Below are positions 20,279 to 28,197 of a stretch of DNA of 64,000 nucleotides, piece after piece. The notes beneath the pieces are model-generated. The model was not told the DNA's origin. It made no database searches and saw nothing but the letters and a program-made list of their open reading frames with translations. The stretch lies in NCBI RefSeq assembly GCF_036855935.1, contig NZ_JASPFK010000001.1:3598501-3662500 (forward strand), read 5' to 3'. Source of the DNA: Sphingomonas sp. LR60 (GTDB lineage Bacteria; Pseudomonadota; Alphaproteobacteria; Sphingomonadales; Sphingomonadaceae). A program made the translations under genes and the position numbers. The stretch's first letter is position 1; every line of letters starts with the position of its first letter.

Positions 20279-21220
20279 CTACCCCGCGTTCGCCGCGCGC
20301 GTCAGGTTGAGGAACACGTCCTCCAGATCGGCTTCCTTGGTGCTAACGTCGACGATCCCGTAGCCGTCGCGCTGGATCGCCCCCAGCACCTCGCCCGCAT
20401 TGACGCGGTCCTTGGCATAGGTGATCTCGAGCGTCCGCGTGCCCTTCAGCGCGACCTTCCCGAAACAGTCATTGTCGGGCAGCGCCGCAACGTCGCGGTC
20501 GACCGTCACCGCGACGATCTTCTCCTGCGCCTTGCCCAGCAGCTCGGCGGTCGGCGAATTGGCGATCACGCGGCCGTGGTTGATGATCGCGATCCGGTCG
20601 CACAATTCCTCGGCCTCTTCGAGATAATGGGTGGTCAGCACCACCGTCACCCCGGCGTCGTTGAGGCTGCGCACATAGGTCCACAATTGCTGGCGCAGCT
20701 CGATGTCGACGCCCGCGGTCGGTTCGTCGAGCACCAGCACCGGTGGCGTATGGACCATCGCCTTGGCGACCATCAGCCGTCGCTTCATGCCGCCCGACAG
20801 CGTTCGCGCATAAGCGTTCGCCTTGTCTTCCAGATGCACCGCACGGAGCAGTTCCATGCTGCGGCGCTCCTTCTTGGGCACGCCATATAGCCCGGCCTGG
20901 ATCTCCAGCGTCTCGACCGGCGTGAAGAACGGATCGAACAGGATTTCCTGATTGACGATCCCGATCGACGCCTTGGCGTTGCGCGGATGTTCGTCGATGT
21001 CGAAGCCCCAGATCGACGCCGCGCCGCTGGTCTTGTTGACCAGCCCGGCGAGGATGTTGATCAGCGTCGACTTGCCCGCCCCGTTGGGGCCGAGCAGCCC
21101 GAAGATGCTGCCGCGCGGGACATCGAACGTCACGCCGTCCAGCGCGCGCTTGGGTGCACCGCCCTTCACCCCGGCGTAGGTCTTGCACAGGTCGCGGATC
21201 GAGATCGCTGCTTCGGTCAT
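20279..21220 (-). CDS. ABC transporter ATP-binding protein (ABC-2 type)
   Basis: 313 residues. Walker A is GLLGPNGAGKSTL (near residues 42-54), the Q-loop region is IGIVNQEILFD, the signature is TLSGGMKRRL, and Walker B is VLVLDEPTAGVD followed by the H-loop TTHYLEE. The C-terminal ~70 residues are the extra domain seen in the YadG/NodI-like drug or polysaccharide exporters of the ABC-2 class. No permease gene adjoins it, so its membrane partner must be encoded elsewhere. It is divergent from the zf-CHCC gene at 21303. Confidence 0.9.
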   Translation of the reverse strand: MTEAAISIRDLCKTYAGVKGGAPKRALDGVTFDVPRGSIFGLLGPNGAGKSTLINILAGLVNKTSGAASIWGFDIDEHPRNAKASIGIVNQEILFDPFFTPVETLEIQAGLYGVPKKERRSMELLRAVHLEDKANAYARTLSGGMKRRLMVAKAMVHTPPVLVLDEPTAGVDIELRQQLWTYVRSLNDAGVTVVLTTHYLEEAEELCDRIAIINHGRVIANSPTAELLGKAQEKIVAVTVDRDVAALPDNDCFGKVALKGTRTLEITYAKDRVNAGEVLGAIQRDGYGIVDVSTKEADLEDVFLNLTRAANAG

Positions 21221-21302
21221 CGGGCGGCGATAGGCGCGCCGGCGACGGAAGCCAATAACGTGAGGATTGTTTCACCGCCCCCGCCTTGCTAATCGCCTGC
21301 CC

Positions 21303-21539
21303 ATGCGCCCGCCGTCCGAACTCGTCCGCACCTCCTCCGCCCGCGTCGCCTGCGATGGCGCGACCGATATTCCGGGCGGCGCGGCGCTCGGCCACCCGCG
21401 CGTGTGGTTGCAGATCGACGAGCATGGCTATGTCGATTGCGGCTATTGCGATCGCCGCTTCGTGCTGATCGGCGGGCCGGCGGATGGCGTCGATCATACC
21501 AGGCTGCCCGACATTTCCGAAGGCGGCAGCCCGCAATAG
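21303..21539 (+). CDS. Zinc-finger (zf-CHCC, NDUFS6-like) protein
   Basis: A 78-residue protein with the zinc-binding pattern of the zf-CHCC family: a first cysteine in VACDG, the histidine in GHPRVWLQI, then CGYC followed by DRRF. Mitochondrial relatives are complex I accessory subunits (NDUFS6). Alphaproteobacterial homologues are common, but their role in complex I is inferred. ATG 21303 directly precedes the conserved part. It lies 36 bp upstream of tldD on the same strand. Confidence 0.85.
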   Translation: MRPPSELVRTSSARVACDGATDIPGGAALGHPRVWLQIDEHGYVDCGYCDRRFVLIGGPADGVDHTRLPDISEGGSPQ

Positions 21540-21574
21540 TGGCGTCGGGGGCACGGCACGCCTATCTTGGCGCG

Positions 21575-22990
21575 ATGACCGATCCCCGCTCCTTCCTGTA
21601 CCGCGACACGCTCGACCCCGCGACCGCGCAGCGTGTCACCGCCGATGTGCTGGCACGCGCCGACGATGGCGAGCTGTTCCTGCAATATCGCAAGGCCGAG
21701 GCGTTCGGGTTCGACGACGGGCGGCTGAAGACCGCCAGTTACGACACCACCGCCGGCTTCGGTCTGCGCGCGGTGTCGGGCGAGATGACCGCCTTCGCGC
21801 ACGCCAACGAGCTGAGCGAGGCCGCGATCCGCCGCGCGGGCGAGACGATGGCGTTGATCGACCCATCGACCGCGACCAAGGCCGCGGCGCCGACCCGGAC
21901 CAACCACAGGCTCTATACCGATGCCGACCCGCTCGATCTCGTGCCGTTCGCCGACAAGGTGAACCTCTGCCAGACGATCGACGCCGCCGCGCGGGCGCGC
22001 GATCCGCGCGTCGCCCAGGTGTCGGTCGGGCTGTCGGGGACGTGGAGCGTGGTCGAGATCGTCCGCCCGGACGGCTTCGTCGCCACCGACGTGCGGCCAT
22101 TGGTGCGGCTCAACGTCTCGATCGTCGCCGAAGCGAACGGACGGCGCGAGACCGGATCGTTCGGCGTCGGCGGCCGCTACCTCTACGACCGCGTGATGAC
22201 GCCCGACATGTGGAACCGCGCGATCGACGAGGCGCTGGCGCAGGCACTGGTCAATCTCGAGGCGGTCGATGCGCCCGCGGGCGAGATGACGGTATTGCTC
22301 GGCAACGGCTGGCCCGGCGTGCTGCTCCACGAGGCGATCGGGCACGGGCTGGAAGGCGACTTCAACCGCAAGGGCACTTCGGCCTTCTCGGGACGGATCG
22401 GCGAGCGCGTCGCGGCGCCGGGCGTGACGATCGTCGATGATGGCAGCATCGCCGACCGGCGCGGCTCGCTGACCATCGATGACGAGGGCACGCCGACGTC
22501 GGAGACGATCCTGATCGAGGACGGCATCCTCAAGGGCTATATGCAGGACCGGCTCAACGCGCGGCTGATGGGGGTCGAGCCGACCGGCAACGGGCGGCGG
22601 GAGAGCTTTGCGCATGCACCGATGCCGCGGATGACCAACACCTTCATGAAGGCAGGCAGGGACGATCCCGCCGAGTTGCTGAGCCGCGTGAAGAAAGGCA
22701 TTTTCGCCAAGTCGTTCGGCGGCGGGCAGGTCGACATCGTCTCGGGCAAGTTCACCTTCTCGTGCACCGAGGCGTACCGGATCGAAGACGGCAAACTCGG
22801 CGCGCCGATCAAGGGCGCGACGCTGATCGGCGATGGGCCGAGCGTGCTGACCAAGGTGCTGGGCGTCGGCCACGACTTCGCGCTCGACGAAGGGATCGGC
22901 GTGTGCGGCAAGGGCGGGCAGAGCGTGCCCGCGGGTGTGGGACAGCCGACGCTGCTGATCGGCGGCCTGACGGTCGGCGGGACGGCCTAG
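21575..22990 (+). CDS. tldD: Metalloprotease TldD
   Basis: Half of the TldD/TldE (PmbA) heterodimeric metallopeptidase, which processes peptides such as microcin B17 and CcdA in E. coli. 471 residues. The family's zinc motif is HEAIGH at residues 252-257 (HExxxH, followed by GLEGDF), with C-terminal GGGQVDIVSGKFTFSC. In E. coli TldD/TldE has been linked to degradation of the CcdA antitoxin, so the ccdAB pair directly downstream is notable. Its stop codon overlaps the ccdB stop on the other strand (CTAG, 22987-22990). Confidence 0.96.
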   Translation: MTDPRSFLYRDTLDPATAQRVTADVLARADDGELFLQYRKAEAFGFDDGRLKTASYDTTAGFGLRAVSGEMTAFAHANELSEAAIRRAGETMALIDPSTATKAAAPTRTNHRLYTDADPLDLVPFADKVNLCQTIDAAARARDPRVAQVSVGLSGTWSVVEIVRPDGFVATDVRPLVRLNVSIVAEANGRRETGSFGVGGRYLYDRVMTPDMWNRAIDEALAQALVNLEAVDAPAGEMTVLLGNGWPGVLLHEAIGHGLEGDFNRKGTSAFSGRIGERVAAPGVTIVDDGSIADRRGSLTIDDEGTPTSETILIEDGILKGYMQDRLNARLMGVEPTGNGRRESFAHAPMPRMTNTFMKAGRDDPAELLSRVKKGIFAKSFGGGQVDIVSGKFTFSCTEAYRIEDGKLGAPIKGATLIGDGPSVLTKVLGVGHDFALDEGIGVCGKGGQSVPAGVGQPTLLIGGLTVGGTA

Positions 22991-23286
22991 AAGCCCGAGA
23001 TCAGCATATCGAGGGCGATGCCAATCGCATATTCCTGATCGACGAGCGAGGTCGTCGCCGATCGCAGCAGGCGTGCCGGTACGGCAGCCGCGAAATGGGT
23101 CAGCATGATCACCTTTTCGCCGTCGACCTCGAACTCCGGGTTCAGGCGGCGGTCGGCAAGCGCAAGGTCATGCTTCCGATCCGCGAGCGGCACCACGAAC
23201 CGGCTGTTGAGCATCGAGAGCGTGTCGGACTGACAATCCAGCCAATATCCACCGTCCGGTGACGGATATACGTCAAACTTCGCCAC
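22987..23286 (-). CDS. ccdB: CcdB-family toxin
   Basis: 99 residues starting with GTG at 23286, immediately after the ccdA stop (TGAGTG). It shows the CcdB pattern: KFDVYPSPDGGYWLDCQSD, RFVVPL, LNPEFEVDGE and LTHFAAAVP. F-plasmid CcdB poisons DNA gyrase with its C-terminal Trp-Gly-Ile; here the end is DMLISGF, without that tryptophan. So gyrase poisoning strength, or even the target, may differ. Second gene of the ccdA-ccdB operon. Confidence 0.93.
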   Translation of the reverse strand: MAKFDVYPSPDGGYWLDCQSDTLSMLNSRFVVPLADRKHDLALADRRLNPEFEVDGEKVIMLTHFAAAVPARLLRSATTSLVDQEYAIGIALDMLISGF

Positions 23287-23532
23287 TCAGAACATCCGGT
23301 ACTTTTCGAGCGGAAGGCCGTTCTCCTCCACCCACTTGTTGTTCGCGTCGATCCACTCACGGTTCTCTTCCGCCCAGCGGCGATTACGCTCGGCACTGGC
23401 GGCCTTTTTCAAGGCAGCCTCGCTGATTTGCGACAGGTTCAGGCCATGCTCGCGGGCAAACGCCACCACGCCCGTGTCGAGCGAGAGATTGACCGGCTTT
23501 CGCTTGCCGGAGACGATCGGATCGTGCTTCAT
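23287..23532 (-). CDS. ccdA: CcdA-family antitoxin
   Basis: 81 residues from ATG 23532. The N-terminal ribbon-helix-helix segment (KRKPVNLSLDTGVVAFAREHGLNLSQISEAAL) should bind DNA and dimerise. The C-terminal half (RNRRWAEENREWIDANNKWVEENG) is the acidic, flexible CcdB-binding tail. The order antitoxin-toxin with abutting coding regions is standard. A palindrome at 23547-23563, just upstream of the start, is a likely operator for autorepression. An upstream in-frame start at 23568 lies beyond the operator and is unlikely. Confidence 0.92.
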   Translation of the reverse strand: MKHDPIVSGKRKPVNLSLDTGVVAFAREHGLNLSQISEAALKKAASAERNRRWAEENREWIDANNKWVEENGLPLEKYRMF

Positions 23533-23546
23533 AGTGCAGAAGCTAT

Positions 23547-23563
23547 GCGCATCATCGATGCGC
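23547..23563. promoter_or_regulatory. Candidate ccdAB operator palindrome
   Basis: GCGCATC-ATC-GATGCGC is a perfect 7-bp inverted repeat with a 3-bp spacer, centred 23 bp upstream of the ccdA start and 28 bp upstream of the divergent PPOX-family gene. CcdA proteins repress their own operons by binding such palindromes with their RHH domain. It could also affect the divergent gene. Confidence 0.6.
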
Positions 23564-23582
23564 GTCAACGCGGAGCCGATCG

Positions 23583-24134
23583 ATGGCCAAGTTCTTCCCC
23601 GCCCTCACCGCCGAGCATCGTGCGTTCGTCGCGAAGCAACCGGTGTTCTTCGTCGCGACCGCCGCGGCGGACGCGCGTGTCAATCTCAGCCCCAAGGGCA
23701 TGGACAGTTTCCGCATCCTCGACGACACGACCGTCGCCTATCTCGATGTCGCCGGATCGGGGAACGAAACCAACGCGCATCTGCTCGCCGACGGGCGGAT
23801 CACGATCATGTTCTGCGCCTTCGACAATCCCGCGCTCATCTTCCGCATCTATGGCCATGGTCGCCCGGTGCTGCCGCAGGATGACGAGTGGCAGGAGCTG
23901 TCGGCGCACTTCACGCTGTTGCCCGGCACGCGACAGATCTTCGTGATCGCGATCGACGAAGTGCAGACGTCATGTGGATGGGGCGTGCCGTATATGGCGT
24001 TCGAGCGCGAGCGCGACACGCTGAACAAATATCACGCAAGCACCGACGATGCGACGCGCTTCGGCAAATATGCGGTCCGTACCCACAGCATCGACGGCCT
24101 TCCGGTTCGCAGCCCGACGCAGGTGCCCGCCTGA
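23583..24134 (+). CDS. Pyridoxamine 5'-phosphate oxidase-family (FMN-binding split barrel) protein
   Basis: 183 residues resembling the PPOX-type FMN/F420 split-barrel proteins, with FVATAAADARVNLSPKGMDSFRILDD, VAYLDVAGSGNETNAHL and TIMFCAFDNPALIFRIYGHG. This subgroup differs from PdxH, and its substrate is unknown. The C-terminal extension carries CGWGVPYM, typical of the subgroup. The stop overlaps the start of the next gene (ATGA at 24134). Divergent from ccdA. Confidence 0.85.
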   Translation: MAKFFPALTAEHRAFVAKQPVFFVATAAADARVNLSPKGMDSFRILDDTTVAYLDVAGSGNETNAHLLADGRITIMFCAFDNPALIFRIYGHGRPVLPQDDEWQELSAHFTLLPGTRQIFVIAIDEVQTSCGWGVPYMAFERERDTLNKYHASTDDATRFGKYAVRTHSIDGLPVRSPTQVPA

Positions 24135-24334
24135 TGGCGCTGGTCGAACTCGGCCGGTACGACCGGAACCTCGCCAACATCCTCGTGGCGCGGCTCGAAT
24201 CCGACGGTATCCCCGCGCTCGCCTTCGACGGCGGGGCCAGTATCGCCGATGGAAGCTGGCTGCTGATCCCGGTGCGCGTCATGGTTGACGAGGATGATCT
24301 TGTCGCCGCGCAAGCGATCGCCGGGGCTGCCTGA
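24134..24334 (+). CDS. DUF2007-family protein
   Basis: A 66-residue protein (MALVELGRYDRNLANILVARLESDGIPALAFDGG...) matching the small DUF2007 'putative signal transducing protein' domain: a beta-alpha-beta fold with LVELGRYD, a helix, and IPVRVMVDEDDLVAAQAI. No function is established. Translationally coupled to the preceding gene by an ATGA overlap. Confidence 0.8.
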   Translation: MALVELGRYDRNLANILVARLESDGIPALAFDGGASIADGSWLLIPVRVMVDEDDLVAAQAIAGAA

Positions 24335-24415
24335 AAATCGGGCACCGCTGACGCACTGCACAATTATTAACGCATCTTAACGCCACCGCCGCCTCCGCCA
24401 CCCTCTGCGCGCAAC

Positions 24416-24430
24416 TGGCACGCGCCTTGC
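24416..24430 (+). promoter_or_regulatory. Sigma-54 (-24/-12) promoter of glnK-amtB
   Basis: TGGCACGCGCCTTGC matches the RpoN consensus (TGGCAC-N5-TTGC), with invariant GG at 24417-24418 and GC at 24429-24430, exactly 12 bp apart. The predicted start of transcription is near 24442, 25 bp before glnK. This is the expected control for a nitrogen-responsive glnK-amtB operon. The region 24336-24415 should hold NtrC sites, but I see no convincing one. Confidence 0.85.
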
Positions 24431-24466
24431 GAAGCTTCCTCACGGGACAAACGCAAAGGGGGCGTG

Positions 24467-24805
24467 ATGAAGCTGGTCATAGCCATCATCAAACCGTTCA
24501 AGCTCGACGAGGTGCGCGAAGCGCTCACCACCGTCGGCGTGGCCGGGATGACGGTGTCGGAGGTGAAGGGGTTCGGTCGCCAGAAGGGCCAGACCGAAAT
24601 CTACCGCGGCGCCGAATACAGCACCAACATGGTGCCCAAGATCAAGATCGAGGTCGTGTGCGCCTCCGACATCGCCGACCGCGTGGTCGAGGCGATTCAG
24701 GCCGCCGCCAACACCGGCGCGATCGGCGACGGCAAGATCTTCGTGCTCGATGTCGGACAGGCGGTGCGCATCCGCACCGGCGAAACCGACGATACGGCAT
24801 TGTGA
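24467..24805 (+). CDS. glnK: Nitrogen regulatory P-II protein GlnK
   Basis: 112-residue P-II signal protein that senses 2-oxoglutarate and ATP/ADP and gates the ammonium channel AmtB. It begins MKLVIAIIKPFKLDEVREAL. The T-loop contains the uridylylation tyrosine Y51 (RGAEYSTN), and the C-terminal signature is GKIFVLDVGQAVRIRTGE. Linkage to amtB identifies it as GlnK rather than GlnB. ATG 24467 follows a GGGGG-type ribosome site. Its stop overlaps a possible amtB start (24805). Confidence 0.96.
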   Translation: MKLVIAIIKPFKLDEVREALTTVGVAGMTVSEVKGFGRQKGQTEIYRGAEYSTNMVPKIKIEVVCASDIADRVVEAIQAAANTGAIGDGKIFVLDVGQAVRIRTGETDDTAL

Positions 24806-24816
24806 TGGGGGGACCG

Positions 24817-26241
24817 ATGACGCTTTCCAGAAAGATTGCGGGCGGCGCGGGGGCGCTGGCTGCCACGCTGCTCACCACCGCGCCGGCATGGGCGCAAGCC
24901 GCCGCCGGCCCGGTGCGCGCGCCTGGCGCCGAAGCCGCCGCGGCGATGATCAACAAGGGCGATACGTCGTGGCTGCTGATCTCGGCGGCGCTGGTGCTGA
25001 TGATGTCGATCCCCGGCCTCGCGCTGTTCTACGGCGGGCTGGTGCGCACCAAGAACATGCTCAGCGTGCTGATGCAGGTGTTCATGATCGTCTCGGTCGC
25101 CAGCCTCGTCTGGGTGTGCTGGGGCTACAGCATGGCCTTCACCAGCGGTAACGCGTTCGTCGGCGGGCTGTCGAAGGCCTTCCTCGCCGGCGTCGGGCCG
25201 ACCTCGGTCGCGGCGACCTTCTCGAACAACGTCTACGTGCCCGAATATGCGTTCATCGCCTTCCAGATGACCTTCGCGTGCATCACGCCCGCGCTGATCG
25301 TCGGTGCGTTCGCGGAGCGCGTGAAGTTCACCCCGCTGCTGATCTTCGTCGTGCTGTGGCTGACGATCGTCTATTTCCCGATGGCGCACATGGTCTGGTA
25401 CTGGGCGGGTCCGGACTTCCTCGCCGACGCGCCGACCGACGCCGGCCTGCTGTACGGCTGGGGCGCGCTCGACTTCGCGGGTGGCACCGTGGTGCACATC
25501 AACGCGGGTATCGCTGGCCTGGTCGGCTGCCTGATCATCGGCAAGCGCCATGGCTACAAGTCGGAGCCGATGCCGCCGCACTCGCTGACCATGACCATGA
25601 TCGGCGCCTCGCTGCTGTGGGTCGGCTGGTTCGGATTCAACGCCGGCTCCAACCTCGAAGCCAATGGCGGCGCGGCGCTCGCGTTCGTCAACACCTTCGT
25701 CGCCACCGCCGCCGCCGCGGTCGCCTGGGCGGTGATCGAGCAGATCATCCACAAGAAGCCGTCGCTGCTGGGCGGCGTGTCGGGGGCGGTCGCCGGCCTC
25801 GTCGCGATCACCCCGGCCGCGGGCTTTGCCGCACCGATGACATCGATCATCCTCGGCTTCGTCGCCAGCGCGGTATGCTTCTTCTTCGTCACCACGGTGA
25901 AGAACAAGCTCGGCTATGACGATACGCTCGACGTGTTCGGCGTGCACTGCGTCGGCGGGATCATCGGCGCGATCGCGACCGGGATCGTCGCCGACCCGTC
26001 GCTCGGGGGTCAGGGCTTCATCGACTATACGAAATTCCCGTCGGTCGCCGGCCAGTATGACATGGCCGCGCAGGTCATCACGCAGATCAAGGCGGTCGTG
26101 CTGACGCTGGCGCTCTCCGGCGGTGTGTCGGCAGTGCTCTTCTACGGCATCAAGGCGACGATGGGGCTGCGTCCCCCGCTCGAGGTCGAGGTCGAGGGTC
26201 TCGACATCAACGAGCATGGCGAGCGCGCCTATAATTACTGA
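24817..26241 (+). CDS. amtB: Ammonium transporter AmtB
   Basis: Ammonium channel of the Amt/Rh family. 474 residues with an N-terminal signal peptide (cleavage likely after AWAQA) and about 11 membrane helices. Typical segments are ISAALVLMMSIPGLALFYGGLVR, FAERVKFTPLLIF and FGVHCVGGIIGAIATG. The two pore histidines are those in FPMAHMVWYW and FGVHCVGG. ATG 24817 has a GGGGGGA ribosome site 4 bp upstream; an in-frame ATG at 24805 overlaps the glnK stop and is the alternative. Co-transcribed with glnK from the sigma-54 promoter. Confidence 0.96.
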   Translation: MTLSRKIAGGAGALAATLLTTAPAWAQAAAGPVRAPGAEAAAAMINKGDTSWLLISAALVLMMSIPGLALFYGGLVRTKNMLSVLMQVFMIVSVASLVWVCWGYSMAFTSGNAFVGGLSKAFLAGVGPTSVAATFSNNVYVPEYAFIAFQMTFACITPALIVGAFAERVKFTPLLIFVVLWLTIVYFPMAHMVWYWAGPDFLADAPTDAGLLYGWGALDFAGGTVVHINAGIAGLVGCLIIGKRHGYKSEPMPPHSLTMTMIGASLLWVGWFGFNAGSNLEANGGAALAFVNTFVATAAAAVAWAVIEQIIHKKPSLLGGVSGAVAGLVAITPAAGFAAPMTSIILGFVASAVCFFFVTTVKNKLGYDDTLDVFGVHCVGGIIGAIATGIVADPSLGGQGFIDYTKFPSVAGQYDMAAQVITQIKAVVLTLALSGGVSAVLFYGIKATMGLRPPLEVEVEGLDINEHGERAYNY

Positions 26242-26307
26242 CGAATTCGCGGGGTGGCGATTGCCGCCGCCCCGCCACCGATGTTCCTCCTGCGGACAAC
26301 ACCTCAA

Positions 26308-26340
26308 GGCCCGGCGCGGCGACGCGACCGGGCCATTTTT
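26308..26340 (+). terminator. Rho-independent terminator after amtB
   Basis: Stem GGCCCGG (26308-26314) pairs with CCGGGCC (26328-26334), followed by ATTTTT. It lies 67 bp after the amtB stop and is well placed to end the glnK-amtB transcript. Confidence 0.8.
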
Positions 26341-26450
26341 GCGTGCTGCGCTGCAAGATGACGTGTCGCTTCGGATGCGCTATATGAATTGCGCGAGCCG
26401 GGCGATCCCGTTCAAGCGAGACCCCGGCTCCGAGAAAGAGAGGATGGGTC

Positions 26451-26585
26451 ATGTTGAGGATCAGGAACGCCAGCCATGACGGCATGGTTGCCGCAGGACT
26501 CGCGGCGACGTTCACCGCTGCGGTACTTGGCGCACAGCTTGCCGCGGATGCCTTGGTCTATGTGGGCGAGCTACTGATAAGGTAA
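26451..26585 (+). CDS. Possible 44-residue membrane peptide
   Basis: A short open frame, MLRIRNASHDGMVAAGLAAT..., with a hydrophobic stretch at residues 12-30 and basic residues at the start. A purine-rich stretch (GAGAGGATGGG) precedes the ATG. It sits beyond the amtB terminator, so it would need its own promoter. Coding status is uncertain: there is no family I recognise, and length alone is not significant at this GC content. Confidence 0.35.
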   Translation: MLRIRNASHDGMVAAGLAATFTAAVLGAQLAADALVYVGELLIR

Positions 26586-26632
26586 CAGGGTCGGCGAGAT
26601 CGACTGAAGCCACTCGCGCTGCACCTGCCACT

Positions 26633-26875
26633 TCGTCCCGGACTTGATCCGGGACCCCGCTTGTTCCTTGGCCCTTCGATGAAGTTGGTCCATCTGGCTT
26701 GAACCATTCGTCTTCGTACCCCGGCGAAGGCGGAACGTAAGGGAGATTTAGCGCGAGGCACTTCCGCAGCGTCCCCCACCTGGGCCCCGGCCTTCGCCGG
26801 GGTACACGTCAGCTTTGACGGATCACGCCTGAGAAAACTGGATCCGGCATCAAGTCCGGGGCAACGATACGTTCG
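26633..26875. repeat. Nested inverted repeats in the gap before the glutaminyl cyclase gene
   Basis: The stretch 26586-26890 has no gene. The outer arms are CCCGGACTTGATCCGGGAC near 26637-26655 and an inverse copy near 26839-26865 (ATCAAGTCCGGGG type). Inside them sits a different pair: TACCCCGGCGAAGGCGG at 26717-26733 and GGCCCCGGCCTTCGCCGGGG at 26783-26802. One element type seems to lie inside another. Confidence 0.5.
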
Positions 26876-26890
26876 GATCAGGCAGGAACG

Positions 26891-27676
26891 CTATTTCGGC
26901 AACCGGATCTCGAACATCGTCGGCCAGCGCTTGCCGGTGACGAACAGCCGTCGCGCCTTGGCATCCCATGCGATGCCGTTCGCGACCGCCTCGGGATCGC
27001 GCGCACCGACCTCGGCGACGATCGCGCGCAGGTCGATCACGCGCGTCACCACTCCGCTACGCGGATCGATCGCGACGATGAAAGGCTGGTGCCAGACATT
27101 GGCGAGGATCTGCCCGTCGACCATCTCCAGTTCGTTGATCTGGTCGAGCGGACGGCCCGCGAAGGTGACGGTCACGGTCCGCCACACCTTCATCGTCGCG
27201 GGATCGTGGAAGGTCAGGGTCGCGCTACCATCTGAGCGGATCAGCGAGGTCGCGTCGGATGTCAGCCCCCAGCCCTCGCCGGTATAGCGCATCGTTCCCA
27301 AGGGTTTGAGCGTCGCCGCGGTCCAGCGGTGCGCGATGCCGTCGTGCCACGTCAGGCTGATCGCCTCGCCCTTCCACAGCGCCAGCCCCTCGCCGAATTG
27401 TGCCGCCGGAATCGTCCGCCGAAGCGTGACCTTGCCGGTCGCCGGATCGACGCGCCGCACGTCGGAACGCCCCTCCAGCCCGACGCTCTCGATCAACGCG
27501 CCGCCATGCCACACCAATCCCTCGGTGAAGGCCGCACGGTCGTGCGGCAGGCGACGAACGACCACCGGCGCGACCAGCACCGGCTGGCGCGCCATGACCG
27601 CGGAAGCGGCCTGGGGCGGAGCCGCTCCCGCCGGACCGGCGAGAGCGAGGAGCGGAAGGAGCAGCCAGCGCGACAT
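26891..27676 (-). CDS. Glutaminyl-peptide cyclotransferase (plant-type), exported
   Basis: Converts N-terminal glutamine of peptides to pyroglutamate. 261 residues with a clear signal peptide (MSRWLLLPLLALAGPAGAAPP). The body is the five-bladed beta-propeller glutamine cyclotransferase, with the family's FTEGLVWHGG start, ESVGLEGRSDVRR, FGEGLALW, LTWHDG, INELEMVDGQILANVW, and the terminal PEAVANGIAWDAKARRLFVTGKRWPTMFEI. Probably periplasmic. Convergent with the amtB side; the neighbouring minus-strand lipoprotein gene ends 59 bp upstream. Confidence 0.92.
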   Translation of the reverse strand: MSRWLLLPLLALAGPAGAAPPQAASAVMARQPVLVAPVVVRRLPHDRAAFTEGLVWHGGALIESVGLEGRSDVRRVDPATGKVTLRRTIPAAQFGEGLALWKGEAISLTWHDGIAHRWTAATLKPLGTMRYTGEGWGLTSDATSLIRSDGSATLTFHDPATMKVWRTVTVTFAGRPLDQINELEMVDGQILANVWHQPFIVAIDPRSGVVTRVIDLRAIVAEVGARDPEAVANGIAWDAKARRLFVTGKRWPTMFEIRLPK

Positions 27677-27735
27677 GCGTCAGCGGTACGATGCCGCGCG
27701 GCGCGGGGCAATCACGTTGCGCCGCGCCGCGTTCG

Positions 27736-28086
27736 TCAACCCGCCTTGGGCCTGGTCGCCGCCACCGCGCTCACGCTGGCGACACCCTGGTCGTTGATCG
27801 ACACCACCCACGGCGTCCCGTCGTCACAGGTGGCGATCCAGCTCGGGTTGCCCTGCATCGCCGGCCCCGCCACCGAGCGCGTCACGCCCTGGCAGCCACG
27901 GCCCGCGTCGCTGATCGCGCGGAACAGCACGCCATTGCGCTCCTTCTCGTTCAACTGGCTGATCTTCGCGAGATAATCGCTGCTGCCGTTCGTGGTGGCG
28001 GCCATGCTGTTATCCGCACTGGGCGCCGATCCGCAGGCGGCGAGCAACACGCAAAGGACGGCGGGGATCAGAACACGACGAATCAC
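27736..28086 (-). CDS. Hypothetical lipoprotein
   Basis: 116 residues. The start is taken as GTG 28086, because a strong GGAGGAG site lies 9 bp before it; an in-frame ATG at 28110 lies upstream of that site. The N-terminus VIRRVLIPAVLCVLLAACGSAP is a lipoprotein signal with lipobox LAAC. The mature part has two cysteines (RGCQG, ATCDDG) that could form a disulfide. No family is recognised. Confidence 0.75.
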   Translation of the reverse strand: MIRRVLIPAVLCVLLAACGSAPSADNSMAATTNGSSDYLAKISQLNEKERNGVLFRAISDAGRGCQGVTRSVAGPAMQGNPSWIATCDDGTPWVVSINDQGVASVSAVAATRPKAG

Positions 28087-28197
28087 GGGGCAGCTCCTCC
28101 AGACGAACATTGCCGCCGTTTAACATTTTTCACAGCTTCGGGCTGCACCATCGTCGCTATGGTGGCGCTTGCAGGCGAGTCGTGAGGAACCTTGGTG

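Noticed and set aside
24697..26307. 536-codon minus-strand frame opposite amtB
   Set aside because: Antisense shadow; amtB has helices, pore histidines, promoter and terminator in the right places.
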